Numbered from the stretch's first letter, positions 17,894 to 26,346 are shown. The stretch: 59,463 nt of DNA from an uncultured Bacilli bacterium (GCA_947589105.1 CANQBL010000006.1:1-59463), one strand, 5' to 3'. Notes: generated from the letters alone by a model not told the origin. Translations and numbers: made by a program.

Positions 17894-17959
17894 AAAAAAG
17901 AGTTTTGTATGCAAACAAAACCCTTTTTTGCTTGCATATAATGTTCCTATACAAGCAAA
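17894..17959 (-). promoter_or_regulatory. Leader with two overlapping hairpins before the adenylate-forming enzyme
   Basis: On the minus strand TTTGCTTG...CAAGCAAA (17927-17959) is followed by a second hairpin, AAAAAAGGGTTTTG...CAAAACTCTTTTTT (17894-17929), ending in a T run like a terminator. The two share three bases at 17927-17929, so they may compete. This suggests attenuation of the operon; no known riboswitch class is recognised. Confidence 0.5.
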
Positions 17960-17982
17960 CACTAATAAAAATTACGACGTAT

Positions 17983-18010
17983 ATACTATCATAAATTTTT
18001 ATTTTGTCAA
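17983..18010 (-). promoter_or_regulatory. Promoter of the adenylate-forming enzyme operon
   Basis: Consensus TTGACA (18005-18010) and TAGTAT (17983-17988) with a 16-base spacer, on the minus strand, just downstream of the ligA stop codon. Confidence 0.7.
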
Positions 18011-18037
18011 GTTTCGTTTGCATTATATTTAAAATCA

Positions 18038-20062
<2,025 letters not shown>

Positions 20063-20098
20063 TTAAAAAATGTTTATTAAAGCCTAAGAAGCAAAATT

Positions 20099-20127
20099 TT
20101 GACAAAATCACGCATTTATGTTAATAT
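20099..20127 (+). promoter_or_regulatory. Promoter of antitoxin-like small RNA, copy A
   Basis: Perfect TTGACA (20099-20104), 17-base spacer and TAATAT (20122-20127) on the plus strand. It is much stronger by consensus than the opposing toxin promoter, as expected for an antisense antitoxin. Confidence 0.85.
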
Positions 20128-20133
20128 GTATTT

Positions 20134-20267
20134 AGCAAGAAACCTTGCATATAATAAAAAAGAGGAGCATTTAAATTCGCAAGTGAATGTCGCCTTTTAA
20201 ACTGAGTTTGACACTCAATCAATGATGGGACACTCGATCAATGCTGATTGAGTGTCTATTTTTTTAT
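20134..20267 (+). ncRNA. Candidate antisense antitoxin RNA, copy A
   Basis: From the promoter a transcript of about 134 bases is predicted. It starts with a small hairpin (GCAAG/CTTGC, 20135-20148) and contains two direct repeats of GACACTC(A/G)ATCAATG (from 20210 and 20229). It ends at a GACACTCGATCA/TGATTGAGTGTC hairpin followed by a T tract (20229-20267). The terminator overlaps the stop codon of the opposing peptide gene. A third GACACTCA lies opposite the toxin mRNA 5' leader (near 20385), so the RNA can pair with both ends of the toxin mRNA. No translated frame is apparent. Confidence 0.75.
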
Positions 20268-20348
20268 TGCTAACACCAGTAAGGTAGAAAGTAACAAAAT
20301 GATAGCAATGAGCCTCAGAACTTTTACGATAAAAGTCTTGGTTTTCAT
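20256..20348 (-). CDS. Candidate type I toxin peptide, 30 aa, copy A
   Basis: The minus-strand ATG at 20348 follows a strong GGGAGG ribosome site. It encodes 30 residues: a basic N-terminus (MKTKTFIVKVLR), an uninterrupted hydrophobic helix (LIAIILLLSTLLVLAI) and a KK terminus. The plan is that of membrane-active type I toxins such as TxpA, BsrG or Fst, though the sequence is not obviously one of them. A convergent RNA overlaps its 3' end. In the mRNA leader TCTCC can pair with GGAGG of the ribosome site, a common way of limiting toxin translation. Copy B encodes the same peptide with conservative N-terminal changes. Confidence 0.78.
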   Translation of the reverse strand: MKTKTFIVKVLRLIAIILLLSTLLVLAIKK

Positions 20349-20413
20349 TAATATCTACCTCCCTTCTTTTTCAAGATTGGAGAGCGACACTCACATTAAA
20401 TGTTCCTAAAATA

Positions 20414-20442
20414 ATTATACCAAACAATTGTTTATATAACAA
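20414..20442 (-). promoter_or_regulatory. Promoter of toxin peptide mRNA, copy A
   Basis: On the minus strand TTGTTA (20437-20442), 17-base spacer and TATAAT (20414-20419). The predicted leader is about 60 bases and contains TGAGTGTC, complementary to the GACACTCA repeats of the opposing RNA. Confidence 0.75.
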
Positions 20443-20465
20443 TATATTTTTATTCGTTTACAATT

Positions 20466-20492
20466 AAAAAAAGCATATTAACTATAATATGC
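20466..20492 (-). terminator. Terminator within repeat copy A
   Basis: GCATATTA/TAATATGC hairpin followed by seven T on the minus strand. It is the duplicated yafQ terminator and now lies downstream of the VbhA-like antitoxin gene. Confidence 0.75.
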
Positions 20493-20553
20493 ATTTAAAG
20501 ATATCACTATATATTAAATAATTTTCTTAATTCGTCTGAACAATAAATATTTA

Positions 20554-20748
20554 TTATCCATAAAGACCTCTATATTTTTCTATTATTTTTTTTCTTTCTA
20601 TTTTCGTTGTAGTTCTACCAATTATACAATTATAAAGTTTTTGTTTTAATTCTTTAGTTAATGGCATACCCTCTTGTGCCATAGCCCCGTTAACTTTTTT
20701 TACTTTTTCTTGTATCATTTTCTCATTTAATATTTCGTTATTATTCAT
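20554..20748 (-). CDS. Orphan VbhA-like antitoxin (Fic-inhibitor type)
   Basis: The 64-aa protein has the layout of small Fic-toxin antitoxins of the VbhA family: a helix with AMAQEGMPLTKELKQKL followed by a second conserved helix containing IIGRTTTKIERKKIIEKY. The inhibitory helix normally reads S/T-x-x-x-E-G/N; here the first position is Ala, so inhibitory activity is not assured. No Fic protein is encoded in the window. The ATG at 20748 is preferred over a GTG at 20757 because AAGGTG is eight bases upstream. It sits between the two type I TA repeats. Confidence 0.6.
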   Translation of the reverse strand: MNNNEILNEKMIQEKVKKVNGAMAQEGMPLTKELKQKLYNCIIGRTTTKIERKKIIEKYRGLYG

Positions 20749-20845
20749 TAAAACCACACCTTCTTAAGCTTTTATATATTTATTATAACATATTTTACGT
20801 ATTCTTTTATAAAAAGGTTAACTATTAAAGTTAATTTAAAACAAA

Positions 20846-20887
20846 AATCATCCTATAAAATTTCTATTAAACTTAATAAGATGATTT
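20846..20887 (-). terminator. Probable terminator after the zinc peptidase gene
   Basis: AAATCATC/GATGATTT arms with a long AT-rich loop, followed by T-rich sequence on the minus strand, just past the peptidase stop codon. Confidence 0.45.
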
Positions 20888-20891
20888 AATT

Positions 20892-21602
20892 TTATTTTTT
20901 TATAGCTACTTGTAATTTTTCATCATAATAACTAAACATTTTCTGTATTATATCATTACCAAATTTATTAATCATTGAAAAATCCGACTTTAAGTTTTTA
21001 AATTGTTCAGAACTTAATATTTCTGATAAATATCTAATGCTTAAATAACTTAAATCATAACCATTGTAATTTTCGTTAACAAACGAAGTTCCGTGTTCCA
21101 AGCTATTTATTTTAGGTATAATTTTTGTTTGCTTTTTTACCTTTAAATAAAAGCTATTAAAAGCATCAGATTGACTTAATAAATTCTTTTCTCCTGACAT
21201 AAATTGTGCCATACCCTCATCATACCAAACTATTCTTTTTGAATAATCATTATTCAATATATATTTCATATATAAAATATGAAATAATTCATGACTAGCG
21301 TTATATACTTTTTTTAATTGATATTTAGGATTAATACATGCATTTATCATTTCATTATCATAAGTCCCTTTAGCATATTTAGGTAACGAATCTCTTTCAC
21401 CTCTTATAGAATATATAAACTCTCTAAATTCTTCAACATTATCAAAATAATTAACAACTATTTGTTCATCATTAGTAATATCAAAAAACAATTTAAATTC
21501 TTTTATTTTTTGATTAAGTAATGAAACAGTTGCTTCTGCTAAATCTTCTAAACTTTCTGAATAATTAATCTTACATAAACTTGTTTCTAAAACTTTTTTC
21601 AT
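20892..21602 (-). CDS. Gluzincin-type zinc metallopeptidase
   Basis: The 236-aa protein has the zinc motif HELFH (H104, E105, H108) and a third ligand E129 in WYDEGMAQF, 21 residues after the second histidine. This is the peptidase MA-like (M1/gluzincin) arrangement. No signal peptide or TM segment is seen, so it appears cytoplasmic. AGGAG precedes the ATG and an extended -10 TGTTATAAT lies at about 21624-21632. It is enclosed by two direct repeats of the type I TA locus, which suggests joint movement or a duplication event. The substrate is unknown. Confidence 0.78.
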   Translation of the reverse strand: MKKVLETSLCKINYSESLEDLAEATVSLLNQKIKEFKLFFDITNDEQIVVNYFDNVEEFREFIYSIRGERDSLPKYAKGTYDNEMINACINPKYQLKKVYNASHELFHILYMKYILNNDYSKRIVWYDEGMAQFMSGEKNLLSQSDAFNSFYLKVKKQTKIIPKINSLEHGTSFVNENYNGYDLSYLSIRYLSEILSSEQFKNLKSDFSMINKFGNDIIQKMFSYYDEKLQVAIKK

Positions 21603-21663
21603 ATTTGTAATCTCCTATGTTTAATTATAACATTATAAATTATAATTTATTTTACTTATATTT

Positions 21664-21692
21664 TTGACAAAATTACGCATTTATGTTAATAT
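21664..21692 (+). promoter_or_regulatory. Promoter of antitoxin-like small RNA, copy B
   Basis: TTGACA (21664-21669), 17 bases, TAATAT (21687-21692), identical in both boxes to copy A. Confidence 0.85.
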
Positions 21693-21698
21693 GTATTT

Positions 21699-21831
21699 AG
21701 CAAGGGCCTTGCATATAATAAAAAAGAGGAGCATTTAAATTCGCAAGTGAATGTCGCCTTTTAAACTGAGTTTGACACTCAATCAATGATGGGACACTCG
21801 ATCAATGCTGATTGAGTGTCTATTTTTTTAT
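21699..21831 (+). ncRNA. Candidate antisense antitoxin RNA, copy B
   Basis: It has the same layout as copy A: short 5' hairpin, two GACACTC repeats and a strong terminator (21793-21831) overlapping the 3' end of the opposing peptide gene. Near identity to copy A means each RNA could act on either toxin mRNA. Confidence 0.75.
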
Positions 21832-21912
21832 TGCTAACACCAATAAGGTAGAAAGTAACAAAATGATAGCAATGAGCCTCAGGACTTTTACAATAAAAGT
21901 TCTTTTTTTCAT
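21820..21912 (-). CDS. Candidate type I toxin peptide, 30 aa, copy B
   Basis: ATG at 21912 follows AAGGAGG. The peptide (MKKRTFIVKVLR, then LIAIILLLSTLLVLAI and KK) differs from copy A only at residues 3-4. The nucleotide differences between the copies are partly synonymous (for example CTG/TTG and ATC/ATT), so the frame appears to be under selection. Its promoter has a weaker -35 than copy A (ATGTTA). Confidence 0.78.
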   Translation of the reverse strand: MKKRTFIVKVLRLIAIILLLSTLLVLAIKK

Positions 21913-21977
21913 TAATATCTACCTCCTTTCTTTTTCAAGATTGGAGAGCGACACTCACATTAAATGTTCCTAAAATA

Positions 21978-22006
21978 ATTATACCAAACAAATGTTTATA
22001 TAACAT
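21978..22006 (-). promoter_or_regulatory. Promoter of toxin peptide mRNA, copy B
   Basis: On the minus strand ATGTTA (22001-22006), 17 bases, TATAAT (21978-21983). The -35 is one base poorer than in copy A. Confidence 0.7.
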
Positions 22007-22044
22007 ATATTTTTATTCGCTTACAATTAAAAAAAGCATATTAA

Positions 22045-22338
22045 CTATAATATGCATTTAAAGATATCACTATGTGAACCAGTTTCTATAAGTGATACAA
22101 CTACTATGTCATCAAAGATTTTATAAACTAAAAGCCAGTCTGGTTCTATATGACATTCATGACAGTTATTATATTTTTTATTATCATTTAGCATATGATC
22201 TTTATATTTAATCGGTAATTTTTCACCATTTTTTATTTTTTTTATAACATCAATTAACTTATTAATATCTTTACCACGTTTAGCCATCTTATTAACTTGT
22301 TTTTTAAAAACATTGGTGTATTTAATTTTATAATTCAT
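22045..22338 (-). CDS. yafQ: YafQ-family type II toxin (RelE superfamily mRNA interferase)
   Basis: The 97-aa protein has the YafQ residues: H48 in KDHML, H60/H63 in CHECHIEPDWLL, D67 and the C-terminal catalytic H89 in TGSHSDIF. YafQ enzymes cut mRNA on the ribosome. The start overlaps the last codon of the antitoxin gene (22335), a typical coupled arrangement. Its stop codon lies inside the terminator hairpin that is duplicated in repeat copy A. Confidence 0.93.
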   Translation of the reverse strand: MNYKIKYTNVFKKQVNKMAKRGKDINKLIDVIKKIKNGEKLPIKYKDHMLNDNKKYNNCHECHIEPDWLLVYKIFDDIVVVSLIETGSHSDIFKCIL

Positions 22339-22619
22339 TTTAATATATCCTTAAACATTTCATCTACGTTATCATATGCTTTTACGTTTGGATCATTAGC
22401 TATTTTATCAGCTTCTTTTAAAGCTTTAATTAATTTTCTAGAGGGCTTTTTTTCTTTTATCTCAAAAGGTATTTTTTGTTCTTTTACACTTTGGGTTAAG
22501 AAAACATTTATCGCACTTGTCATATTAAGCCCCAAACTTTTAAAAAGTGCTTCTGCTTCTTTTTTTAAATTACTATCTAATCTTATGTTTAAATTAGATT
22601 GCTTGGAAATACTACTCAA
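22335..22619 (-). CDS. RelB/DinJ-family antitoxin
   Basis: The 94-aa protein begins with a ribbon-helix-helix region (SNLNIRLDSNLKKEAEALFKSLGLNMTSAINVFL) typical of RelB/DinJ and ends in an acidic tail (NVDEMFKDILK) that would bind the toxin. The best start is TTG at 22619, with AGGAAGTG seven bases before it. It is the first gene of the pair, and a perfect palindrome sits beside its promoter, fitting autoregulation. Confidence 0.9.
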   Translation of the reverse strand: MSSISKQSNLNIRLDSNLKKEAEALFKSLGLNMTSAINVFLTQSVKEQKIPFEIKEKKPSRKLIKALKEADKIANDPNVKAYDNVDEMFKDILK

Positions 22620-22642
22620 TTATATCACTTCCTTTCATTTTT

Positions 22643-22691
22643 ATATTAGCATTTAAAATGATATTTTGTCAATACAATGTATTTACATTGT
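22643..22691 (-). promoter_or_regulatory. Promoter and palindromic operator of the relB-yafQ pair
   Basis: On the minus strand TTGACA (22667-22672), 18 bases, TAATAT (22643-22648). Directly upstream of the -35 lies a perfect palindrome ACAATGTA-TT-TACATTGT (22674-22691), a likely RelB-family binding site. Confidence 0.75.
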
Positions 22692-22748
22692 CATTATATA
22701 GTATTCTCTATTTTAACTTTAATATACATAATTTTTATAAAAATAAAA

Positions 22749-22772
22749 AACTTCGTTTTTTTAAACGAAGTT
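22749..22772 (-). terminator. recA terminator
   Basis: AACTTCGTTT/AAACGAAGTT hairpin followed on the minus strand by TTTTATTTTT, 12 bases after the recA stop codon. Confidence 0.85.
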
Positions 22773-22783
22773 CATAACTTTTA

Positions 22784-23803
22784 TTATTTACTAGCCTTTT
22801 TATTATCTTTTTTTATTCCATGGCTTTCTCTTACTTTATCTTCAATTTCTTTAGCAAGGTTAGGATTATCTTTTAAGAACTGCTTAGCATTTTCTTTACC
22901 TTGTCCAATTTTTTCACCCTTATACGCATACCAAGCACCACTTTTATCAACTATTCCTATTTCTGATGCTAAATCAAGTATTTCAGCCTCTTTTGAAACA
23001 CCTTCACCATACATTATTTCAAGAGATGCGGTTTTAAATGGAGGGGCAACCTTATTTTTAACTACCTTAACATTAGTTTTATTACCTATTACGCTATCTC
23101 CATTTTTTATTTGCTCACCACGTCTTACATCTAGTCTTATCGTTGAATAAAACTTAAGAGCTCTTCCTCCTGGAGTTGTTTCAGGATTTCCAAATAAAAC
23201 CCCAACTTTTTCCCTTAATTGGTTAATAAATATTGCAATCGTATTTGTTTTGTTTATAGTACCAGATAATTTTCTTAGTGCCTGACTCATTAATCTTGCT
23301 TGAAGTCCAACGTGCGAATCACCCATTTCGCCTTCTATTTCAGCTTGTGGAACAAGAGCTGCAACCGAATCGATTACAACTATGTTTATAGCTTCACTTT
23401 TAACAAGAGCATCACAAATCTCTAAAGCTTGCTCTCCTGTATCAGGTTGGGATAACAATAACTCGTTTATGTTAACTCCCAAATTTTTAGCATAAATAGG
23501 ATCTAACGCATGTTCAGCATCTATAAACGCAGCCTTCCCTCCTGCTTTTTGAACTTCCGCTATAGCATGAAGCGCAAACGTTGTTTTACCAGATGACTCA
23601 GGTCCATATATCTCTATAATTCTTCCTTTAGGATATCCTCCTACTCCTAAAGCTATATCAAGAGTAAGAGAACCACTTGATACAACATCTATTTCAGTAT
23701 GAGTTTCTTCTCCTAATTTCATTATAGAACCTTTACCAAATTGTTTTTCTATATCTGCAAGAACCTGTTCTAAAGTTTTATCTTGTTCTATTTTTTTTGT
23801 CAT
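22784..23803 (-). CDS. recA: Recombinase RecA
   Basis: The 339-aa protein is complete: Walker [18 protein letters not shown], the signature [14 protein letters not shown] and the loop region [25 protein letters not shown] (key residues only). It forms filaments on single-stranded DNA, promotes strand exchange and triggers LexA self-cleavage. The frame opens at 23878, but ATG 23803 has GGAGG seven bases upstream and matches the family N-terminus. Confidence 0.98.
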   Translation of the reverse strand: MTKKIEQDKTLEQVLADIEKQFGKGSIMKLGEETHTEIDVVSSGSLTLDIALGVGGYPKGRIIEIYGPESSGKTTFALHAIAEVQKAGGKAAFIDAEHALDPIYAKNLGVNINELLLSQPDTGEQALEICDALVKSEAINIVVIDSVAALVPQAEIEGEMGDSHVGLQARLMSQALRKLSGTINKTNTIAIFINQLREKVGVLFGNPETTPGGRALKFYSTIRLDVRRGEQIKNGDSVIGNKTNVKVVKNKVAPPFKTASLEIMYGEGVSKEAEILDLASEIGIVDKSGAWYAYKGEKIGQGKENAKQFLKDNPNLAKEIEDKVRESHGIKKDNKKASK

Positions 23804-23833
23804 TAATATCCTCCAATCATGTAATACAACAAC

Positions 23834-23885
23834 ATTATAAATGATAAAAATATAAAAATCAAGTACTTTTTCGAACAAACGTTTG
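23834..23885 (-). promoter_or_regulatory. recA promoter with LexA-type SOS box
   Basis: On the minus strand TTGATT (23857-23862), 17 bases, TATAAT (23834-23839). Ten bases upstream of the -35 the sequence CGAACAAACGTTTG (23872-23885) fits the Bacillota SOS box CGAACRNRYGTTYS. recA is therefore probably LexA-repressed, although no lexA is present here. Confidence 0.85.
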
Positions 23886-23916
23886 AAGATTGTAAAATTT
23901 TTTTTACAATAATTAA

Positions 23917-23943
23917 AAAAATCCCTATCAAAAAAGGATTTTT
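23917..23943 (-). terminator. Terminator after pgsA
   Basis: AAAAATCC/GGATTTTT hairpin with a T tract on the minus strand, between pgsA and the recA promoter. Confidence 0.7.
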
Positions 23944-23968
23944 CTAAATTATTTATTAATCAATTTTT

Positions 23969-24571
23969 TTATTTATTTTCGTTTTTATCAAAAATTAAGT
24001 CTTTATTCATAATATAATATTGAATTCCAGATATAGTAGCAAATATAGTAGCTAATACTAATAAGAAGCTAGCAATATCAAGGTTAAATATTTCAAATGG
24101 CAAATTATAGCAAAGAGTTAATACTATTCCAACCATCAAAAACGTTGTTTTAATCTTTCCTGATTTAATTGCTGCCACTACTTTTCCTTTACTACCTGCA
24201 ATCATTTTTATGGTATCAACAACGGTATCCCTAAATATTATTATAACGGTTATAATAGGTGATACAAAACCTTGCGCACTTAATATTATAAGAGTTGAAT
24301 TAACAAGCATTTTATCCGCAATAGCATCAACCATTTTTCCAAAATCCGTTACCATATTATATTTTCTTGCTATATGCCCATCTAAAAAATCTGTTATTGA
24401 GGCAATTGCAAAAATTCCTGCAGCAATAAAATATTTGGTATCAACTGTTATCGTTCCAACTAAAATTTTTGGAAACTCTAAATTAACCATATAAAAAGGA
24501 AAAAGTAACACGGCTATTAAAACCACCGTTAAAAATATTCTAATCATTGTTAATTTGTTTGGTAAATTCAT
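23969..24571 (-). CDS. pgsA: CDP-diacylglycerol-glycerol-3-phosphate 3-phosphatidyltransferase
   Basis: The 200-aa integral membrane enzyme contains the CDP-alcohol phosphatidyltransferase motif DGHIAR-x8-GKMVDAIAD, with the D, G, AR, G, D and D residues in the right places. It makes phosphatidylglycerol phosphate, the first step to PG and cardiolipin. It follows the rodZ-like gene by 11 bases; the rodZ-pgsA-recA order is common in Bacillota. Confidence 0.95.
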   Translation of the reverse strand: MNLPNKLTMIRIFLTVVLIAVLLFPFYMVNLEFPKILVGTITVDTKYFIAAGIFAIASITDFLDGHIARKYNMVTDFGKMVDAIADKMLVNSTLIILSAQGFVSPIITVIIIFRDTVVDTIKMIAGSKGKVVAAIKSGKIKTTFLMVGIVLTLCYNLPFEIFNLDIASFLLVLATIFATISGIQYYIMNKDLIFDKNENK

Positions 24572-24582
24572 AATTTCACCCC

Positions 24583-25062
24583 TTAATATTCTAAATATGT
24601 TATGTTATTATCTGGTTCTTCAGCTGGTCTTATATACTCAGTTACAACAATGTAACCAATTAAAGTAAGTAAAAGCAAAATAATTAATGACACTATAACC
24701 GGAATAATTTTTGAACTTTTTTTCTCCTCCATTGTGTAAGGAGACACTACTTTTTTTTCTAATTTTTGTTCTTTTTGCTTTTCCTTTGATGCTTTTTCTA
24801 TTTCTGCAATCGGAATTTTTGAAGTTTTCTCAAAGAAGAATTCGTTAAATTCATCCATTATTCGTTCTTCATCAAGACCTAAATACTTTGCGTAATCCCT
24901 AATGAAACATTTTAAATAAAACACGTCTTTAAATACTTTTAAATTACCTGCCTCTATGTTTTCAATTTGAGATACTCTTAGGTTAAGATCCTCAGCCGCT
25001 TCTTCAACACTTACTCCATGCTCTTCCCTGGCTTGTTTTAACTCTTGACCAATTTCTTCCAA
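24583..25062 (-). CDS. rodZ: RodZ-like HTH membrane protein
   Basis: The 159-aa protein has an N-terminal xre-like helix-turn-helix (GQELKQAREEHGVSVEEAAEDL) and a continuing RodZ helical region. A charged linker leads to one TM helix (about 117-137) and a short external tail. RodZ links MreB to the membrane. The external domain is short compared with E. coli. TTG at 25062 is the better start: AAAGGAG is eight bases before it, whereas the GTG at 25071 overlaps that site. Confidence 0.87.
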   Translation of the reverse strand: MEEIGQELKQAREEHGVSVEEAAEDLNLRVSQIENIEAGNLKVFKDVFYLKCFIRDYAKYLGLDEERIMDEFNEFFFEKTSKIPIAEIEKASKEKQKEQKLEKKVVSPYTMEEKKSSKIIPVIVSLIILLLLTLIGYIVVTEYIRPAEEPDNNITYLEY

Positions 25063-25084
25063 AATGTTCACTCCTTTATTTATA

Positions 25085-25443
25085 AATAATCATTTTAATA
25101 AGCCACGTTCTGTACCATATACATGGTCGCAAACATTTATCTATGCATTACGCATCCACTTATCCGTTTTATTCCTTCAAAGTGGTTCCCCTACCAAATT
25201 TGGGTTTCTCACTCATGGGGTTTACCCGTTCCACCTAATTCGTTTCCAAATTAAATCGTCACTATGGCACTTTATGCTTACCATAACCATATCTAAAAGA
25301 CTATAGGTTACTTTAGCGCCGTTAGGTATTACCTACCAAAGGTTATTTATTCCCTTTGCATGAACACTACGTCCAATTTCAGGATCGTGTGAGCGTGGAC
25401 TTTCCTCTACTAATTAAAATTAGCAGCGTTTGCGTAAAAATAA
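25085..25443 (-). ncRNA. rnpB: RNase P RNA, class B (Bacillus type)
   Basis: Read on the minus strand, the segment contains the universal 5' core AGAGGAAAGTCCACGCTC, the TAGTGTTCATGC element and AAAGTGCCATAGTGACG. GGTGGAACGGGTAAACCCC, the class B landmark GAAACCCAAATTTGGTAGGGGAACC (key parts) and a 3' ACAGAACGTGGCTTA also appear in the right order. The ends are approximate; the terminal P1 helix can pair ATAATTATTTTTA with TAAAATGATTAT. It cleaves tRNA 5' leaders. The 5' end abuts the gpsB stop codon, so it is probably processed from, or promoted inside, gpsB. Confidence 0.96.
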
Positions 25444-25767
25444 TTATTCATCCTTATCATATATATATTTTTCCAGTTGTGATAAACGTCTTAATATATC
25501 TACGTTGGTAATTTCTTTTTCGCTTTTCTTTACTATGTCAATATTAGCTTTCAAATTTCTAAGTTCGTGCTTTAAATTTAAATTTTCGTTAGAAAGTTCT
25601 TTATTTTCGTTTTTTAATTCTCTAATTATATTAACAAACTCAGCATAATCCCTTATAATTTGATCCAAATATTTATCTACTTCTTGAAGCCTATACCCAC
25701 GAGTATCAATTTTGAAATCCTTTTCAAAAATATCTTGTGGAGTTAAAGTAATTCTTCCTCCAAACAT
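25444..25767 (-). CDS. gpsB: GpsB/DivIVA-like division protein
   Basis: The 107-aa protein begins LTPQDIFEKDFKIDTRGYRLQEVDKYLDQI, the lipid/PBP-binding domain of GpsB, then a coiled coil (about 45-85), and ends with ILRRLSQLEKYIY, the trimerisation motif. GpsB binds class A PBPs and shuttles them between side wall and septum; pbp1A is encoded 1 kb away. ATG 25767 with GAGGTGG upstream fits the family better than the open frame to 25791. Confidence 0.93.
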   Translation of the reverse strand: MFGGRITLTPQDIFEKDFKIDTRGYRLQEVDKYLDQIIRDYAEFVNIIRELKNENKELSNENLNLKHELRNLKANIDIVKKSEKEITNVDILRRLSQLEKYIYDKDE

Positions 25768-25846
25768 ATTTACCACCTCTGCAATAAACATTATCGCAAT
25801 TTTTTATTTATTTGTCAATTTACAAGTGGATTACCTTTATTTAACA

Positions 25847-26116
25847 TTATTCTTTTTTTCTTATTTTTCCAAAGTATTTAACAAGATCATAAGATGATAC
25901 TGAAAAACTAAAAGTTACAAAGCCTATAAAAAAGCTTTCAAAGCTAACACCAAAAAAACAAAAATTTATTATTATACTAGATACTAAAAGAATCCAAACA
26001 ATATACTTACTATTAACATGAAAGGTCATCTTTATGGTGTTACCTAAAATATTTAAAACTATCCATACACAAAAAATATGTGGTAATAAAATATATAAAT
26101 TTTTTATTTCTTCCAA
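25847..26116 (-). CDS. Small three-TM protein resembling phage holins
   Basis: The 89-aa protein has about three TM helices, a short N-terminus and a basic tail (KYFGKIRKKE). The helix pattern and the SSYDLVKYF ending resemble A118-type holins, but no other phage gene is near, so it may be a domesticated or unrelated membrane protein. TTG at 26116 has AGGTGA five bases upstream and overlaps the stop region of a 32-codon upstream frame. Confidence 0.5.
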   Translation of the reverse strand: MEEIKNLYILLPHIFCVWIVLNILGNTIKMTFHVNSKYIVWILLVSSIIINFCFFGVSFESFFIGFVTFSFSVSSYDLVKYFGKIRKKE

Positions 26117-26125
26117 ATAAATCAC

Positions 26126-26224
26126 CTAATTAATCGTATGCATAATAACGAGGTTTTCTTCTAAATTAGTTATCTCTTCTATTATTTCATCAAAAACTAC
26201 AAACATTAGTGTTTTATCAATCAT
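26126..26224 (-). CDS. Small protein, 32 aa, coupled to the holin-like gene
   Basis: ATG at 26224 follows a strong GGGAGG site at seven bases. The peptide (MIDKTLMFVVFDEIIEEI..., acidic, no clear TM) ends with TAG at 26126. That stop overlaps the AGGTGA used by the next gene, so it may be a translated leader controlling the holin-like gene, or a small protein in its own right. No relative is recognised. Confidence 0.5.
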   Translation of the reverse strand: MIDKTLMFVVFDEIIEEITNLEENLVIMHTIN

Positions 26225-26303
26225 AACTAGCCTCCCTTTTTAATAAAAATAACACATAAAAAACAATTATTAATATTTTCGACAATTCTTTTCAAAATAT
26301 ATA

Positions 26304-26330
26304 ACAAAACTAAAAGTTTTGTAGTATAAT
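26304..26330 (+). promoter_or_regulatory. recU-pbp1A promoter region with palindrome
   Basis: TATAAT at 26325-26330 lies 17 bases upstream of the recU ATG. A perfect palindrome ACAAAACT-AAA-AGTTTTGT (26304-26322) overlaps the spacer and may be an operator. No good -35 is seen. Confidence 0.5.
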
Positions 26331-26346
26331 TAACATGGTGAGAATA

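Larger units (their letters stand above)
20097..20510. repeat. Repeat copy A: type I toxin-antitoxin locus with 3' scrap of a yafQ gene
   Basis: This 414-base segment is nearly identical to 21662-22073. Each copy holds a promoter and small RNA on the plus strand, a 30-codon peptide gene on the minus strand and the transcription terminator of yafQ. In copy A the right end stops inside the last nine codons of a yafQ-like toxin gene (reading SDIFKCIL-stop), while copy B continues into the intact gene. So copy A is a duplicate of sequence that originally abutted yafQ. The left boundary of both copies is just before the small RNA's -35 box. Confidence 0.9.
21662..22073. repeat. Repeat copy B: type I toxin-antitoxin locus abutting yafQ
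   Basis: The second copy of the 414-base repeat, 412 bases long, differs from copy A at only a few positions. Some changes preserve structure: the 5' hairpin of the small RNA is GCAAG-AAAC-CTTGC in A and GCAAG-GGC-CTTGC in B, with both stems intact. Copy B runs without a break into the complete yafQ gene, so it is likely the ancestral context. Confidence 0.9.

Noticed and set aside
20135..20267. CRISPR-like array from the repeated GACACTC units near the TA locus
   Set aside because: There are only two to three short units with irregular spacing, and they are explained as pairing sites and terminator of the small RNA; no cas genes are present.
22297..22656. 119-codon plus-strand frame across the yafQ-relB genes
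   Set aside because: It is antisense to two clear genes, hydrophobic only because it mirrors Lys-rich codons, and has no ribosome site.
22677..23150. 157-codon plus-strand frame opposite recA
   Set aside because: Shadow of recA; it starts in the recA terminator region and has no ribosome site.
25072..25443. Plus-strand 80-codon frame in the rodZ-gpsB gap
   Set aside because: The region is the class B RNase P RNA on the minus strand; the frame is accidental.
25847..26116. Prophage remnant around the holin-like gene
   Set aside because: Neighbours are core cell-wall and recombination genes; no integrase, terminase or lysin is present.
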